From Phaeacidiphilus oryzae TH49 (GTDB taxonomy: Bacteria; Actinomycetota; Actinomycetes; Streptomycetales; Streptomycetaceae), in NCBI RefSeq assembly GCF_000744815.1, contig NZ_JQMQ01000005.1, positions 2,798,055 through 2,862,054 on the forward strand: a stretch of DNA of 64,000 nt, written 5' to 3'. Of the stretch, positions 36,920 through 45,925 are shown piece by piece. The notes beneath the pieces were generated by a model. It saw nothing but the letters and a program-made list of their open reading frames with translations. It ran no database searches and was not told the DNA's origin. The position numbers and the translations under genes were made by a program. Numbering within the stretch: position 1 is the first letter of the stretch; every line of letters begins with the position of its first letter.

Positions 36920-38374
36920 ATGTCCTCCGGTCCCGCGCCCTCCGGCGGCGCCAGCCCGCTCTCCGGCGGGCCCTCGCCGCGCTGGACGGCCACCGCGAAG
37001 GCGCTGGCCAGCAGCCTCTGGTTCCCGGCGCTCTTCTTCTTCGGCTTCCTCTTCTGCTATCTGCTGGCCTTCCACAACCCGACCCCGCAGAACATCCGGG
37101 TCGGCGCACCCGCCCAGGCGCGCGCGGAGCTCCAGGCCGGGCTGGACCACTCCGTCCCCGGCTGGTTCCGGATCGTGCCGATCGAGACCGGCGGCGACCC
37201 GGACGCCGCGCTGCGGCGGGCGGTGCTGGACCGCCATGTCTCCGGCGCCTACGACCCGGATCCGGCCCGGCCCACCCTCTACACCGCCAAGGCCGGCGGC
37301 TTCGAGATCGTGGCCGAACTCCAGCAGGTCTTCACCCCGATCGCGGAGCGGAGCGGCGGGGCCCGGCTCACCCAGGTCGAGCTGGCGCCGACCGCGCCCA
37401 ACGACGGGATGGGCACCAGCCTCTTCTACCTCTGCCTGGGCCTGACCATCCCGTCCTACATCATGGTGATGATGATGCTGCGGGCCACCGCCCTCGGCCG
37501 GTCCAAGAAGATCGTCACCTTCCTGGTGGCCGGCGCGCTGATGTCGGTGCTGGGCTTCTACATCGCCTATGCGATGGGCGCGGTGGTGAACAAGCCGATC
37601 TGCATCGCCTACATGTTCCTGCTGACCGCCGCGGTCTCCCTGACCTGCTACGGACTGGTGCCGTTCGTCCGGCAGTTCTTCCCCGGCGTGGCGATCACCC
37701 TCTTCGTGCTGCTGTCCATGCCGGCCAGCGGCGGGGCGATCCCGATCCAGATGGTGCCGCCCTTCTTCCGCGCCCTCCACCCCTACCTGCCGCTGGGGAA
37801 CCTGGTGGACGCGCTGCGCAGCGAGATGTACTTCGGCGGCCGGGAGCTCTTCCGGCCGCTGCTGGCCCTGAGCGTCTGGCTGGCCTCCGGGGTCGCGCTC
37901 CTCGTCCTCGGCTATCTGATCGAGCGTCACCGGGTCGCGGTGGCCCGCTCCGGCGGCGACGACGAACTGACCGCCCTCGACCTGGAGGCCTCCGTCCAGG
38001 ACCCGGCGATCGAGATGCCGCAGCCGATGCCGGTCACCCAGCACCGGCACTACATCGGCGCCTCGGAACCCATGCTGGGCGGCCGCATCCAGGACACCCA
38101 CTCGCAGCCGCTGCGGGGCGTGCTGATCACGGTGACCACCCCGGACGGCCGCCAGCTGACCCGGACCAGGACCGACGAGCACGGCGAGTACAAGCTGACC
38201 GGACTGCCCGAGGGGTATGTCAACGTGATCGCCGGCGGGCCGCGCCGGGTGCCGTCCATCAAGCGGGTCTACATTCAGGAAGGCCATGTGACCCATCAGG
38301 ACTTCGCTCTCCGCCCGCGTCCCCAGGACCCGGAGGGCACCCCCTCCCCGCAGCCCCCGGGACAGAGCGCGTAA
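36920..38374 (+). CDS. Six-helix ABC-2/YhgE-like membrane protein with carboxypeptidase-regulatory-like domain
   Basis: 484 residues, AGGAG before the ATG. One helix (WFPALFFFGFLFCYLLAF) is followed by an extracellular domain of about 135 residues, then five helices (FYLCLGLTIPSYIMVMMML, VTFLVAGALMSVLGFYIAY, CIAYMFLLTAAVSLTCYG, GVAITLFVLLSMPASGGAI, SVWLASGVALLVLGYLI). This is the YhgE/Pip and ABC-2 permease layout. From about residue 375 the protein is cytoplasmic, and a carboxypeptidase-regulatory-like beta domain (GRIQDTHSQPLRGVLITVTT, then GEYKLTGLPEGYVNVIAGGP) follows at about 390-465. That module is normally extracytoplasmic, so its location is odd. It sits between two transporter operons and its role is unknown. 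It could be an export component or a sensor. Confidence 0.7.
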   Translation: MSSGPAPSGGASPLSGGPSPRWTATAKALASSLWFPALFFFGFLFCYLLAFHNPTPQNIRVGAPAQARAELQAGLDHSVPGWFRIVPIETGGDPDAALRRAVLDRHVSGAYDPDPARPTLYTAKAGGFEIVAELQQVFTPIAERSGGARLTQVELAPTAPNDGMGTSLFYLCLGLTIPSYIMVMMMLRATALGRSKKIVTFLVAGALMSVLGFYIAYAMGAVVNKPICIAYMFLLTAAVSLTCYGLVPFVRQFFPGVAITLFVLLSMPASGGAIPIQMVPPFFRALHPYLPLGNLVDALRSEMYFGGRELFRPLLALSVWLASGVALLVLGYLIERHRVAVARSGGDDELTALDLEASVQDPAIEMPQPMPVTQHRHYIGASEPMLGGRIQDTHSQPLRGVLITVTTPDGRQLTRTRTDEHGEYKLTGLPEGYVNVIAGGPRRVPSIKRVYIQEGHVTHQDFALRPRPQDPEGTPSPQPPGQSA

Positions 38375-38641
38375 AATAAAATCGGCGGGTCGGCTCCGTT
38401 AAACGAGTGTGAATTCGTTACGCCCGAATAAGTCGGGATTCACCCCCTCCGCCAAGGGGTCGTCAAGCTCGTTTCAGGCACGGCTTGGACGATTTTCAGA
38501 GAACGATCTAGAAAGCCCACAACTTTCCTATCGCACCCCTTGACGTGGTGGCCCGGCTATTGCCACTCTCCGGTCAACCATTCCACGCAGTCCGCACACG
38601 GAGTCCCTGTCGCTCCGTGGGGATACGGGGGCCGCTACGTC
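38375..38641. other. Upstream region of the bldK-like operon
   Basis: 267 bases, the AT-richest stretch in this part of the window (GTAAAATAAAATC at about 38372). A promoter-like pair TTGGAC (38485-38490) and TAGAAA (38509-38514) with 18 bases between them lies about 125 bases before the ATG at 38642. A TTGACG at 38540 has no matching -10. The distance leaves room for an untranslated leader or operators. Confidence 0.45.
38485..38514 (+). promoter_or_regulatory. Candidate promoter TTGGAC-18-TAGAAA
   Basis: Resembles a vegetative (HrdB-type) promoter, five or so of six consensus bases in -35 and four in -10. It is the only good pair seen upstream of the operon starting at 38642. Confidence 0.4.
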
Positions 38642-39658
38642 ATGAGCATGCCGGCACAGGCCATACCGGATCCGTCGGCGCAATCGACCGTCGCGCCCAC
38701 CGCCGAGGTCGCCGCGGAGTTGATCGGCCGGACGCCCCGGCAGATCGCCTGGGCGAGATTCAAGCGCAACCGCACCGGCATCGTATGCGCCTGCATCGTG
38801 ATCTTCTATTTCTTGATCGCCGCATTCGCGCCGCTGATCAGCAAGCTCTACGGCAAGGACCCGTACACCACCTACGGGCTCAACGAACCCGGCCTGCTGA
38901 ATCCCGAGGGGCTGCCGATCAAGCCCAACGGCGGTATATCCGGCGAATTCTGGCTGGGCGTCGAACCGGGCCTCGGCCGGGACGTCTTCACCCTGCTGAT
39001 CTACGGGATCAGGACCACCCTGGTGGTCTCCCTCTCGGTCGCCGTGCTGGTGATCGCCTTCGGGGTGGGGATCGGCCTGGCCCAGGGGTACCTGGGCGGC
39101 TGGTTCGACTACATCGTCGGCCGGATCACCGACCTGATGCTGGCCTTCCCCTCCCAGCTCTTCATGATCGCGTTCACTCCGGTCTTCGCCGCCGCACTGG
39201 TCAAGCCGGGGCAGACCGAACCCACCTGGGTGCGGGTCATCGTCCTCATCCTGGTGCAGTTCGTCCTCGGCTGGATGGCGGTCTCCCGGCTGATCCGCTC
39301 GCTGGCACTGAGCCTGCGGGAACGCGACTTCATCGACGCCGCACGGCTCTCCGGGGCCTCACCCCGCCGGATCATCCGGCGCGAACTGCTGCCCAACGTG
39401 TGGTCCACGGTGCTGGTGCAGTTCACCCTCTGGCTGCCGACCTTCGTCGGCGTCGAGGCCGGCCTCTCCTACCTCGGTGTCGGCATCGTCCTCCCCACCC
39501 CCGACTGGGGGCTGCTCTTCCAGGACGCCGCGCCGTACTACCAGACCGACCTCACCTACATGATGGTCCCCGGCATCTCACTGACGGTCTTCGTGCTCGC
39601 TTTCAACCTCCTCGGTGACGCCGTACGGGACGCCCTCGATCCGCGCACCATCCGCTGA
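38642..39658 (+). CDS. Oligopeptide ABC permease, DppC type, first gene of system 2 (bldK-like order)
   Basis: 338 residues from ATG (MSMPAQAIPD). An in-frame TTG at 38540 would add 34 residues of non-coding-like composition and was rejected. The N-terminal helix is IVCACIVIFYFLIAAFAPL, then VEPGLGRDVFTLLIYGIRTT (the OppC G-x-D-x-[FL] region), coupling loop ERDFIDAARLSGASPRRII, and end LLGDAVRDALDPRTIR. A permease ahead of the binding protein is unusual for Opp operons. It matches the order I recall for S. coelicolor bldKA-E (permease, lipoprotein, permease, ATPase, ATPase), so this is a candidate BldKA. The alternative is an unrelated operon with the same order. Confidence 0.88.
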   Translation: MSMPAQAIPDPSAQSTVAPTAEVAAELIGRTPRQIAWARFKRNRTGIVCACIVIFYFLIAAFAPLISKLYGKDPYTTYGLNEPGLLNPEGLPIKPNGGISGEFWLGVEPGLGRDVFTLLIYGIRTTLVVSLSVAVLVIAFGVGIGLAQGYLGGWFDYIVGRITDLMLAFPSQLFMIAFTPVFAAALVKPGQTEPTWVRVIVLILVQFVLGWMAVSRLIRSLALSLRERDFIDAARLSGASPRRIIRRELLPNVWSTVLVQFTLWLPTFVGVEAGLSYLGVGIVLPTPDWGLLFQDAAPYYQTDLTYMMVPGISLTVFVLAFNLLGDAVRDALDPRTIR

Positions 39659-39683
39659 AGCTGGAAGGCAGGTCGACAACGCG

Positions 39684-41507
39684 ATGAGATCCACGACGGG
39701 GAGAGACCCCGGCAGCAGGGTGGCCAGAGCCCGCCGAGCGGGCCCCCACCGTGTGCGGCTGATGCTCGCGGTCGGCGCCACCGCCGCCCTCGCCCTCACC
39801 GCCTGCAGCAGCGGCCACAGTGCCGGCGGCAGCAGCGGCGGGGGCGGCACGTCGGACCAGGCCACCGTGCAGAACTGGAGCATGGGCACCGCCGACGACT
39901 CCAAGGGCCCGGCCCCGGCGATCTCCGGCGCCAAGGCCGGCGGCACCGCGTACGACCTGGAGCAGAACGGGTTCGACTACCTCGACCCCGGCCAGGTCTA
40001 TGTGAACGTCTTCCAGCAGGTCGCGATGCTCTACAACCGCTCGCTGACCAACTACAAGATCCTGCCGAACGGCAAGGTGATCCTGGTCGGCGACCTGGCC
40101 ACGGACACCGGCAAGTCCTCGGACGGCGGCAAGACCTGGACCTGGACCCTCAAATCCGGGCTGAAGTTCCAGGACGGCACACCGATCACCTCCGCCGACG
40201 TCAAGTACGGCATCGAGCGGCTGTACGCGCCCTTCGAGACCCAGGGGCCGACCTACTTCCAGAGCTGGCTCTCCGGCGACAACTTCCACAAGGTCTACCC
40301 GGGCCCGTACGGCGGCAAGTCGCTGCCCGACTCGGTGATCTCCACCCCGGACTCCAAGACCATCGTCTTCCACTTCCAGAAGGCGCACCCGGACGCCCCG
40401 TTCGCGGCCTCGATGGCCAACGTCGGCGCGATCGAGAAGTCCAAGGACACCAAGACCGCCTACAACAACAACCCGAACTCGGACGGCCCGTACCAGGTCC
40501 AGAGCTACTCCCCGGGCAAGTCGCTGGTGCTGGTGAAGAACCCCAACTGGGACGCCTCCACCGACCCGGTCCGGCACCAGTACCCGGACAAGTGGATCTT
40601 CCAGCTCGGCCTGCAGTCGCAGCCGCTGACGGCCCGTCTGATGGCCGAGCAGGGCAACGACAAGGACGCCCTGACGATGTCCACACCGCCGGACGCCTCC
40701 CAGGTGCCGCAGCTGATGAGCGCCCAGTACGCGAGCCGGCGGGTCTCCACGTACCAGCCGTTCGTCGAGGTCATGGACATCAACACGACCCGGATCACCA
40801 ATGTGGACGTGCGCAAGGCGATCGCCTACGCGCTGCCGGTCGGCCAGATCCAGCAGCTCTACGGCGGCAGTTCGCAGCTGGCCGCGGGCAGCACGCTGAT
40901 CAGCCCGACCATCAAGGACTGGCAGAAGTTCGACCCGTTCGGCAAGACCGGCAAGCCGATGGGCGATCCCGCGATGGCCAAGCAGCTGCTGGCCCAGGCC
41001 GGCCAGCCGCATCCGCACATCAACTACGCGTACGGGAACACCCCGCGCAACCAGAAGATCTCGGTGGCCGTCGCCAACGCGCTGAAGGCGGCCGGGTTCT
41101 CCGTCACCACCACCCCGCTGGACCCGACCAGCTACTACACCCTGATCGGGCACCCCAACAACCAGTTCGACCTCTACCGATCCGGCTGGGGCGCGGACTG
41201 GCCGGTGGCCAGCACGGTGATCCCGCCGACCCTGGACGGCCGCACCATCGGTGAGGGCTCGCCCAACTACTCGCACTACAACAGCTCCGCCACCAATGCC
41301 GAGATCGACCGGATCAACGCGGAGACCAATGAGGACCAGGCCGCCAAGGACTGGGTGAAGCTCTCGGAGCAGATCCTGCAGAACGACGTTCCGCAGGTGC
41401 CGTACGGCTACGACGTGCTGACCCAGATCTACGGCAGCGGCCTCGGCGGCGTCCGCGCCGACCAGGTGCTCGGCACCTTCGATCTGACCAGCGTCTACGT
41501 CAAGTAA
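39684..41507 (+). CDS. Peptide-binding lipoprotein of system 2 (BldKB candidate)
   Basis: 607 residues. An Arg-rich N-region is followed by LMLAVGATAALALTAC, lipobox L-T-A-C with C41; the N-region is long, and a start further in (M27 or so) is possible. It is an SBP_bac_5 family protein: GKTWTWTLKSGLKFQDGTPI, then SADVKYGIERLYAPFE, the conserved D-[VI]-x-[YF]-[GS]-[IV] of the family. It captures oligopeptides outside the cell for the permeases at 38642 and 41600. In S. coelicolor the corresponding importer takes up the extracellular signal of the bald cascade (known for that species, inferred here). Hairpins follow the stop, before the next gene. Confidence 0.9.
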   Translation: MRSTTGRDPGSRVARARRAGPHRVRLMLAVGATAALALTACSSGHSAGGSSGGGGTSDQATVQNWSMGTADDSKGPAPAISGAKAGGTAYDLEQNGFDYLDPGQVYVNVFQQVAMLYNRSLTNYKILPNGKVILVGDLATDTGKSSDGGKTWTWTLKSGLKFQDGTPITSADVKYGIERLYAPFETQGPTYFQSWLSGDNFHKVYPGPYGGKSLPDSVISTPDSKTIVFHFQKAHPDAPFAASMANVGAIEKSKDTKTAYNNNPNSDGPYQVQSYSPGKSLVLVKNPNWDASTDPVRHQYPDKWIFQLGLQSQPLTARLMAEQGNDKDALTMSTPPDASQVPQLMSAQYASRRVSTYQPFVEVMDINTTRITNVDVRKAIAYALPVGQIQQLYGGSSQLAAGSTLISPTIKDWQKFDPFGKTGKPMGDPAMAKQLLAQAGQPHPHINYAYGNTPRNQKISVAVANALKAAGFSVTTTPLDPTSYYTLIGHPNNQFDLYRSGWGADWPVASTVIPPTLDGRTIGEGSPNYSHYNSSATNAEIDRINAETNEDQAAKDWVKLSEQILQNDVPQVPYGYDVLTQIYGSGLGGVRADQVLGTFDLTSVYVK

Positions 41508-41562
41508 CCGGCGGTCCGCGCCGCCGGTCCGGTCCGGCCGCCCCGCACCGGGGCCGGACCGG
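41507..41562 (+). other. Two consecutive hairpins after binding-protein gene
   Basis: ACCGGCGG/CCGCCGGT (41507-41514 and 41521-41528) and CCGGTCCGGCC/GGCCGGACCGG (41529-41539 and 41552-41562) are perfect stems of 8 and 11 bases. They lie between the stop of the lipoprotein gene and the next permease. Structures at this place in Opp operons usually protect the upstream message or partly terminate, so that the binding protein is made in excess. Confidence 0.6.
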
Positions 41563-41599
41563 GCCGGCGCCGCGCGACCCGGCGGAGGTATCTCACCCG

Positions 41600-42580
41600 A
41601 TGACCCGCTTCCTCGTCCGACGGATACTCGGCGCCCTAGTCATCCTCTTCCTGATCCTCTTCATCACCTACACCGCCTTCTTCGTGCTGGCGCCCAACCC
41701 CGCGCTGCTGTCCTGCGGGAAGAACTGCACCCCGCAGAACATCGCGCTGATCAACCACAACCTGGGCTTCGACAAACCGGTCGCGGTGCAGTTCTGGGAC
41801 TATCTGAAGGGGATCTTCGCCGGGCGGAACGACCTGAGCGTCGGCCCCTGCCCGGCGCCCTGCTTCGGCTACTCCTTCGCCCAGCAGCAGCCGATCTGGA
41901 CGATGATCAAGTCCGCCTACCCGACCACCCTCTCGCTGGCCGTCGGCGGCGGCTTCTGCTTCTTCGTGATCGGCATGGGCCTCGGCCTGATCGCCGCCTG
42001 GCGGCAGGGCACCCTCACCGACAGCGCCGCCCGGGCGATCTCGCTGGTCGGCCTCTCCACCCAGATCTACTTCATCGGCCCGCTGGCCATCCTGGTCTTC
42101 GCGGACAAGCTCGGCTGGGTGAGCGCGGGCGCCGACCCCGACTGGACCCACGATCCGCTGGGCTCGCTGGACGGGCTGATCCTGCCCTGCCTGGTGCTGT
42201 CGGTGATCTTCTGGGGCAACTACACCCGGCAGATCCGCTCGCAGATGATCGAGCAGCTCCACGAGGACCACATCCGCACCGCCCGGGCCAAGGGGATGTC
42301 CCCCTCGTACGTCTTCTTCCGGTACGCGCTGCGCGGGACGATGGCGCCGATGCTCACCGTCTTCGGCATCGACCTGGGCCAGGTCTTCGGCGGCGCGATC
42401 ATCACCGAGGTGACCTTCGGCCTCCACGGGCTCGGCCACCTCTCGGTCGAGGCCGTCCTCCAGGCCGACCTGCCGCTGGAGATGGGCGTCACCCTCTTCG
42501 CGGCCACCGCCATCATCACCGCCAACGTGATCGTGGACGCCTCGTACGCCCTGCTCGACCCGCGGGTCCGGCTCACCTGA
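41600..42580 (+). CDS. Oligopeptide ABC permease, DppB type (system 2)
   Basis: 326 residues, GGAGG before the ATG. The first helix is ILGALVILFLILFITYTAFF, followed by a Cys-containing outside loop (SCGKNCTP). Five further helices follow, with coupling loop EDHIRTARAKGMSPSYVFFR and end LLDPRVRLT. Partner of the permease at 38642. The loop SVGPCPAPCFGYSF adds further Cys pairs not seen in the other three DppB-type permeases of the window. Confidence 0.92.
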   Translation: MTRFLVRRILGALVILFLILFITYTAFFVLAPNPALLSCGKNCTPQNIALINHNLGFDKPVAVQFWDYLKGIFAGRNDLSVGPCPAPCFGYSFAQQQPIWTMIKSAYPTTLSLAVGGGFCFFVIGMGLGLIAAWRQGTLTDSAARAISLVGLSTQIYFIGPLAILVFADKLGWVSAGADPDWTHDPLGSLDGLILPCLVLSVIFWGNYTRQIRSQMIEQLHEDHIRTARAKGMSPSYVFFRYALRGTMAPMLTVFGIDLGQVFGGAIITEVTFGLHGLGHLSVEAVLQADLPLEMGVTLFAATAIITANVIVDASYALLDPRVRLT

Positions 42581-42622
42581 CGCCCCATCCGACCAGACGC
42601 CCCTGAGAGGACATCAGCGCGC

Positions 42623-43714
42623 ATGGCCCCTTTCCTCTCCGTCCGCGACCTGCGGGTCCGGTTCGCCACCGAGGACGGAACGGTGCACGCCGTCAACGGC
42701 CTCAGCTTCGATCTGGAGCGCGGCCGCAGCCTCGGCATCGTCGGCGAGTCCGGCAGCGGGAAGTCCGTCACCAACCTGGCCATCCTCGGCCTCCACGATC
42801 CGCGGGCGGCGACCGTGGAGGGGCAGATCCTGCTGGACGGGAAGGACCTCGTCACCGCGGACGAGCACACCCTCAGCCGGCTGCGCGGGGGCAAGGTGGC
42901 GATGGTCTTCCAGGACTCGCTGACCGCCCTCTCCCCGTACTACACGGTGGGCCGGCAGATCGCCGAGCCGTACCGGAAGCACACCGGGGCGAGCAAGCGC
43001 GCGGCCCGGAACCGGGCGATCGAACTCCTCGGCCGGGTCGGCATCCCGCAGCCGCAGCGCAGGGTGGACGACTACCCCCACGAGTTCTCCGGCGGCATGC
43101 GGCAGCGGGCGATGATCGCCATGGCACTGGTCAACGACCCCGAGCTGCTGATCGCCGACGAGCCGACCACCGCGCTGGACGTCACCGTCCAGGCCCAGAT
43201 CCTCGACCTCCTCAAGGACCTCCAGCGGGAGGCCGGCTCGGCCATCATCTTCATCACCCACGACCTCGGGGTGATCGCGGACATCGCGGAGGACGTCCTG
43301 GTGATGTACGCCGGGGAGTGCGTCGAGCGGGGGCCCATGCGGCAGATCCTCAGCCACTCCCAACACCCCTACGGCTGGGGGCTGCTGAGCTCGCTGCCGA
43401 GCATCGGCGGGGATCTGGACGCGCCGCTGCGGCCGATCCCCGGCTCGCCGCCGTCGATGCTCGCGCCGCCGGACGGCTGCCCGTTCCACCCCCGCTGCGC
43501 CTACCGCGAGCTCGTGGGGGGCACCCGCTGCGCCACCGAGCGGCCGGAGCTGGCGCCGGTCTTCGACGGGCCGGCCGCGAACGGCTCGGCGTCCGCGCCC
43601 GGCTCCGGGCATCCGCCGGCCGCCCATGTCTCCGCCTGCCACCTGCGCGCCGACCAGAAGCAGCGGATCTTCACCGAGAACGTCCAGCCCCTGCTGGGAG
43701 GCACCGCCCGATGA
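42623..43714 (+). CDS. Oligopeptide ABC ATPase, DppD type (system 2)
   Basis: 363 residues. Walker [10 protein letters not shown] near residues 36-44, signature FSGGMRQR, Walker [13 protein letters not shown], and switch [12 protein letters not shown]. The C-terminal oligopeptide domain has a Cys cluster (CPFHPRC, then CATERPE, then CHLRADQKQ). It energises peptide import with the DppF-type partner whose ATG overlaps the stop of this gene by four bases (ATGA). Confidence 0.94.
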   Translation: MAPFLSVRDLRVRFATEDGTVHAVNGLSFDLERGRSLGIVGESGSGKSVTNLAILGLHDPRAATVEGQILLDGKDLVTADEHTLSRLRGGKVAMVFQDSLTALSPYYTVGRQIAEPYRKHTGASKRAARNRAIELLGRVGIPQPQRRVDDYPHEFSGGMRQRAMIAMALVNDPELLIADEPTTALDVTVQAQILDLLKDLQREAGSAIIFITHDLGVIADIAEDVLVMYAGECVERGPMRQILSHSQHPYGWGLLSSLPSIGGDLDAPLRPIPGSPPSMLAPPDGCPFHPRCAYRELVGGTRCATERPELAPVFDGPAANGSASAPGSGHPPAAHVSACHLRADQKQRIFTENVQPLLGGTAR

Positions 43715-44778
43715 CCGAGACGCTGCTCGAAGTGGCCGGACTGACCAAGCACTTCCCGGTCCGGCAGGGCTGGATCGTCCAGCGCCGGGTGGGGGCGGTG
43801 CGCGCGGTGGACGGCATCGACCTCACCATCGGGGAGGGCGAGGCGCTGGGCCTGGTCGGCGAGTCCGGCTGCGGGAAGTCCACCACCGGGCGGCTGGTCA
43901 CCCGGCTGCTGGAGCCCACCGGGGGGTCGATCCGCTACCGGGGGCAGGACATCACCCACGCCTCCCGGCACCAGCTGCGGCCGATCCGCTCGCAGATCCA
44001 GATGGTCTTCCAGGACCCGTACGCCTCGCTCAACCCCCGGCACACGGTGGGGGTGATCCTCACCGGGCCGATGGAGGTGGCCGGGATCGACCCGCCGGGC
44101 GGGCGGGAGCGGCGGGCCAAGGAGCTGCTGGAGACGGTCGGCCTCAACCCCGAGCACTTCAACCGGTTCCCGCACGAGTTCTCCGGCGGGCAGCGGCAGC
44201 GGATCGGGGTGGCCAGGGCGCTCGCCCTGGACCCCCGGCTGATCATCGCCGACGAACCGGTCTCGGCGCTGGACGTGTCCATCCAGGCCCAGGTGGTCAA
44301 CCTCCTCCAGCGGCTGCAGCGCGAGCTGGGGATCGCCTTCCTCTTCATCGCCCACGACCTGGCGATCGTGCAGCACTTCTCGCAGCGGGTCGCGGTGATG
44401 TACCTGGGGAAGATCGTGGAGACCGGGGACCGGATCTCCATCTACCGGCGCCCGCGCCACCCGTACACCCACGCGCTCCTCTCGGCGGCGCCGTCGGCCG
44501 ACCCGGACCACCCCTCGGCGGAGCGCATCCGCCTCGCCGGCGACGTCCCCTCGCCGATCTCCCCGCCGTCCGGCTGCCGCTTCCGCACCCGCTGCTGGAA
44601 GGCGCAGGAGCTGTGCGCCCAGCAGGAGCCCCCGCTGGTGCAGATCGCGGGCAACGACGACGGCCACCTCACCGCCTGCCACTATCCGGAGGAGGGCACG
44701 ATCACCGCCGAGAAGGAGGTCATCCTCGACCCCGCCCTCGCCGAGACCGACTCCGTGCCACCCCCGCGCACCCCCTGA
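43711..44778 (+). CDS. Oligopeptide ABC ATPase, DppF type (system 2)
   Basis: 355 residues. Walker [11 protein letters not shown], signature [15 protein letters not shown], Walker [13 protein letters not shown], switch [11 protein letters not shown] and a C-terminal Cys cluster (CRFRTRC, then CAQQEPP, then CHYPEEG). The W-[IL][12 protein letters not shown] segment near the N-terminus is typical of DppF. Last gene of the system 2 operon. Confidence 0.94.
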   Translation: MTETLLEVAGLTKHFPVRQGWIVQRRVGAVRAVDGIDLTIGEGEALGLVGESGCGKSTTGRLVTRLLEPTGGSIRYRGQDITHASRHQLRPIRSQIQMVFQDPYASLNPRHTVGVILTGPMEVAGIDPPGGRERRAKELLETVGLNPEHFNRFPHEFSGGQRQRIGVARALALDPRLIIADEPVSALDVSIQAQVVNLLQRLQRELGIAFLFIAHDLAIVQHFSQRVAVMYLGKIVETGDRISIYRRPRHPYTHALLSAAPSADPDHPSAERIRLAGDVPSPISPPSGCRFRTRCWKAQELCAQQEPPLVQIAGNDDGHLTACHYPEEGTITAEKEVILDPALAETDSVPPPRTP

Positions 44779-44812
44779 CCCGAAAACCCCTCCCCGGCCC
44801 ACCCCGCTTTGG

Positions 44813-44818
44813 CATGAT
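44813..44818 (+). promoter_or_regulatory. Possible -10 box of leaderless GNAT gene
   Basis: CATGAT ends 7 bases before the ATG at 44826 and no ribosome binding site is seen. The match to TANNNT is imperfect, and the box itself contains in-frame ATG codons that could be alternative starts. Confidence 0.25.
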
Positions 44819-44825
44819 GCCGATC

Positions 44826-45413
44826 ATGCCGAACCTGGTCCCGCCGGTCCTCCCCCCCGGCACCCTCGGCGCCACGCCCCAGCCCACGCTGCCCCTCGAC
44901 GGCCTCCTCCTCCGCCCCTGGCGGGCGGCCGACGCCCCCGCCCTCGCGGAGGCCTTCCGGGATCCGGCGATCCAGCGCTGGCACCTCCGCACGGCCGACT
45001 CCCCGGCCGAGGCCGCCGGCTGGATCGAACGCTGGCGCGGGAGCTGGCAGGAGGAGTCGGGCGCGCATTGGGCCGTGTCGGACGCCGGGGGCGGGAGGCT
45101 GCTGGGGCGGGTGTCGTTGCAGGGGCTGGTGCCGATGGGGGGTCAGGCGGAGATCTCCTATTGGACGGTGCCGGAGGCACGGGGGCGGGGCGTCTGTTCC
45201 CGGGCCGTCGCGGGAATCTCTGAGTGGGCTCTGAGCCGGGCCGGATTCCACCGCGTGGAGCTGGGGCATTCGGTGGCGAACGCGGGGTCCTGCCGGGTCG
45301 CGGAGAAGTGCGGGTTCGGGCTGGAGGGGACGCGGCGCGCGGCGCTGCTGCACGCGGACGGGTGGCACGACATGCATCTGCACGCGCGAATTCGGGGCGA
45401 CTGCGGGCCCTGA
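44826..45413 (+). CDS. RimJ/RimL-type N-acetyltransferase
   Basis: 195 residues from MPNLVPPVLPPGTL; ATGs at 44814 and 44817 would add three or four residues. GNAT fold: LLLRPWRAADAPALAEAFRD at the start, AEISYWTVPEARGRGVCSRA (acetyl-CoA loop) and VELGHSVANAGSCRVAEKCG. The closest class is acetylation of protein N-termini or small amines, and the substrate is unknown. It follows system 2 after 47 bases but probably has its own start of transcription. Two hairpins follow it at 45461-45491. Confidence 0.82.
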   Translation: MPNLVPPVLPPGTLGATPQPTLPLDGLLLRPWRAADAPALAEAFRDPAIQRWHLRTADSPAEAAGWIERWRGSWQEESGAHWAVSDAGGGRLLGRVSLQGLVPMGGQAEISYWTVPEARGRGVCSRAVAGISEWALSRAGFHRVELGHSVANAGSCRVAEKCGFGLEGTRRAALLHADGWHDMHLHARIRGDCGP

Positions 45414-45925
45414 TGCGGGAGGGAACCGCATCGCGCGGGCGGTAATTCGCCTCCGGCACGGGGAGAGAAAAATTCTCCCGCACGGAGAATTGTTATTCAC
45501 GCCGTTATCCGCGCCCGGGATTCGATCAGCGCTTTCCCGATATCCCGTGATTCGCCCCATACGCGCAATTCGCCCTTTTTGTGAACCGAATAGCGGACGC
45601 CTGTCGCTCTCCCCATCCGGCAACGGTCACAAGCTGCCACCCCCGCACGTGGTGTCCTGTAACCCCCGATACGGCCGAGTGTCGATTACCGGTCACCAAA
45701 GGCGTTACCAAGCCTTGATCGGGGGGCTCTCGACACGTCTCGTTCATCCGGCCAAGATGAGCTCCAAGCGTTCCAGTCGGCATCTTCAGCCACAAGTCGA
45801 TTCTTCAAAGGCGGTTGGCCGCACGGGAGATGACGCGTCGCCGCGTGCATCGCCGTGAACGTGGGCGTCGGAGCGCGGAACCGGTCGATCTGCGTCGGCC
45901 CGTCAAAAGGGGAGTGGAGTCACAG
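45414..45925. other. Long leader/promoter region of transporter system 3
   Basis: 512 bases without a supported gene. After two hairpins (45461-45491) comes a region of lower GC (about 45485-45600), then repeated ACCAA/GTTACC motifs (GGTCACCAAAGGCGTTACCA at about 45692-45711) upstream of a TTGATC. The binding-protein ATG at 45926 has GGGGAGTGGAG before it. A small open frame running into the lipoprotein from 45815 was taken as an in-frame extension, not a gene. The promoter itself could not be placed. Confidence 0.45.
45461..45491 (+). terminator. Overlapping, mutually exclusive hairpins after GNAT gene
   Basis: GGGAGA (45461-45466) can pair with TCTCCC (45474-45479). Alternatively AATTCTCC (45471-45478) pairs with GGAGAATT (45484-45491), followed by GTTATT. 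The shared middle segment cannot be in both stems. Confidence 0.45.

Noticed and set aside
38540-38641. TTG start adding 34 residues to the first system 2 permease
   Set aside because: The extra residues have non-coding composition, with no ribosome binding site. ATG at 38642 fits the family.
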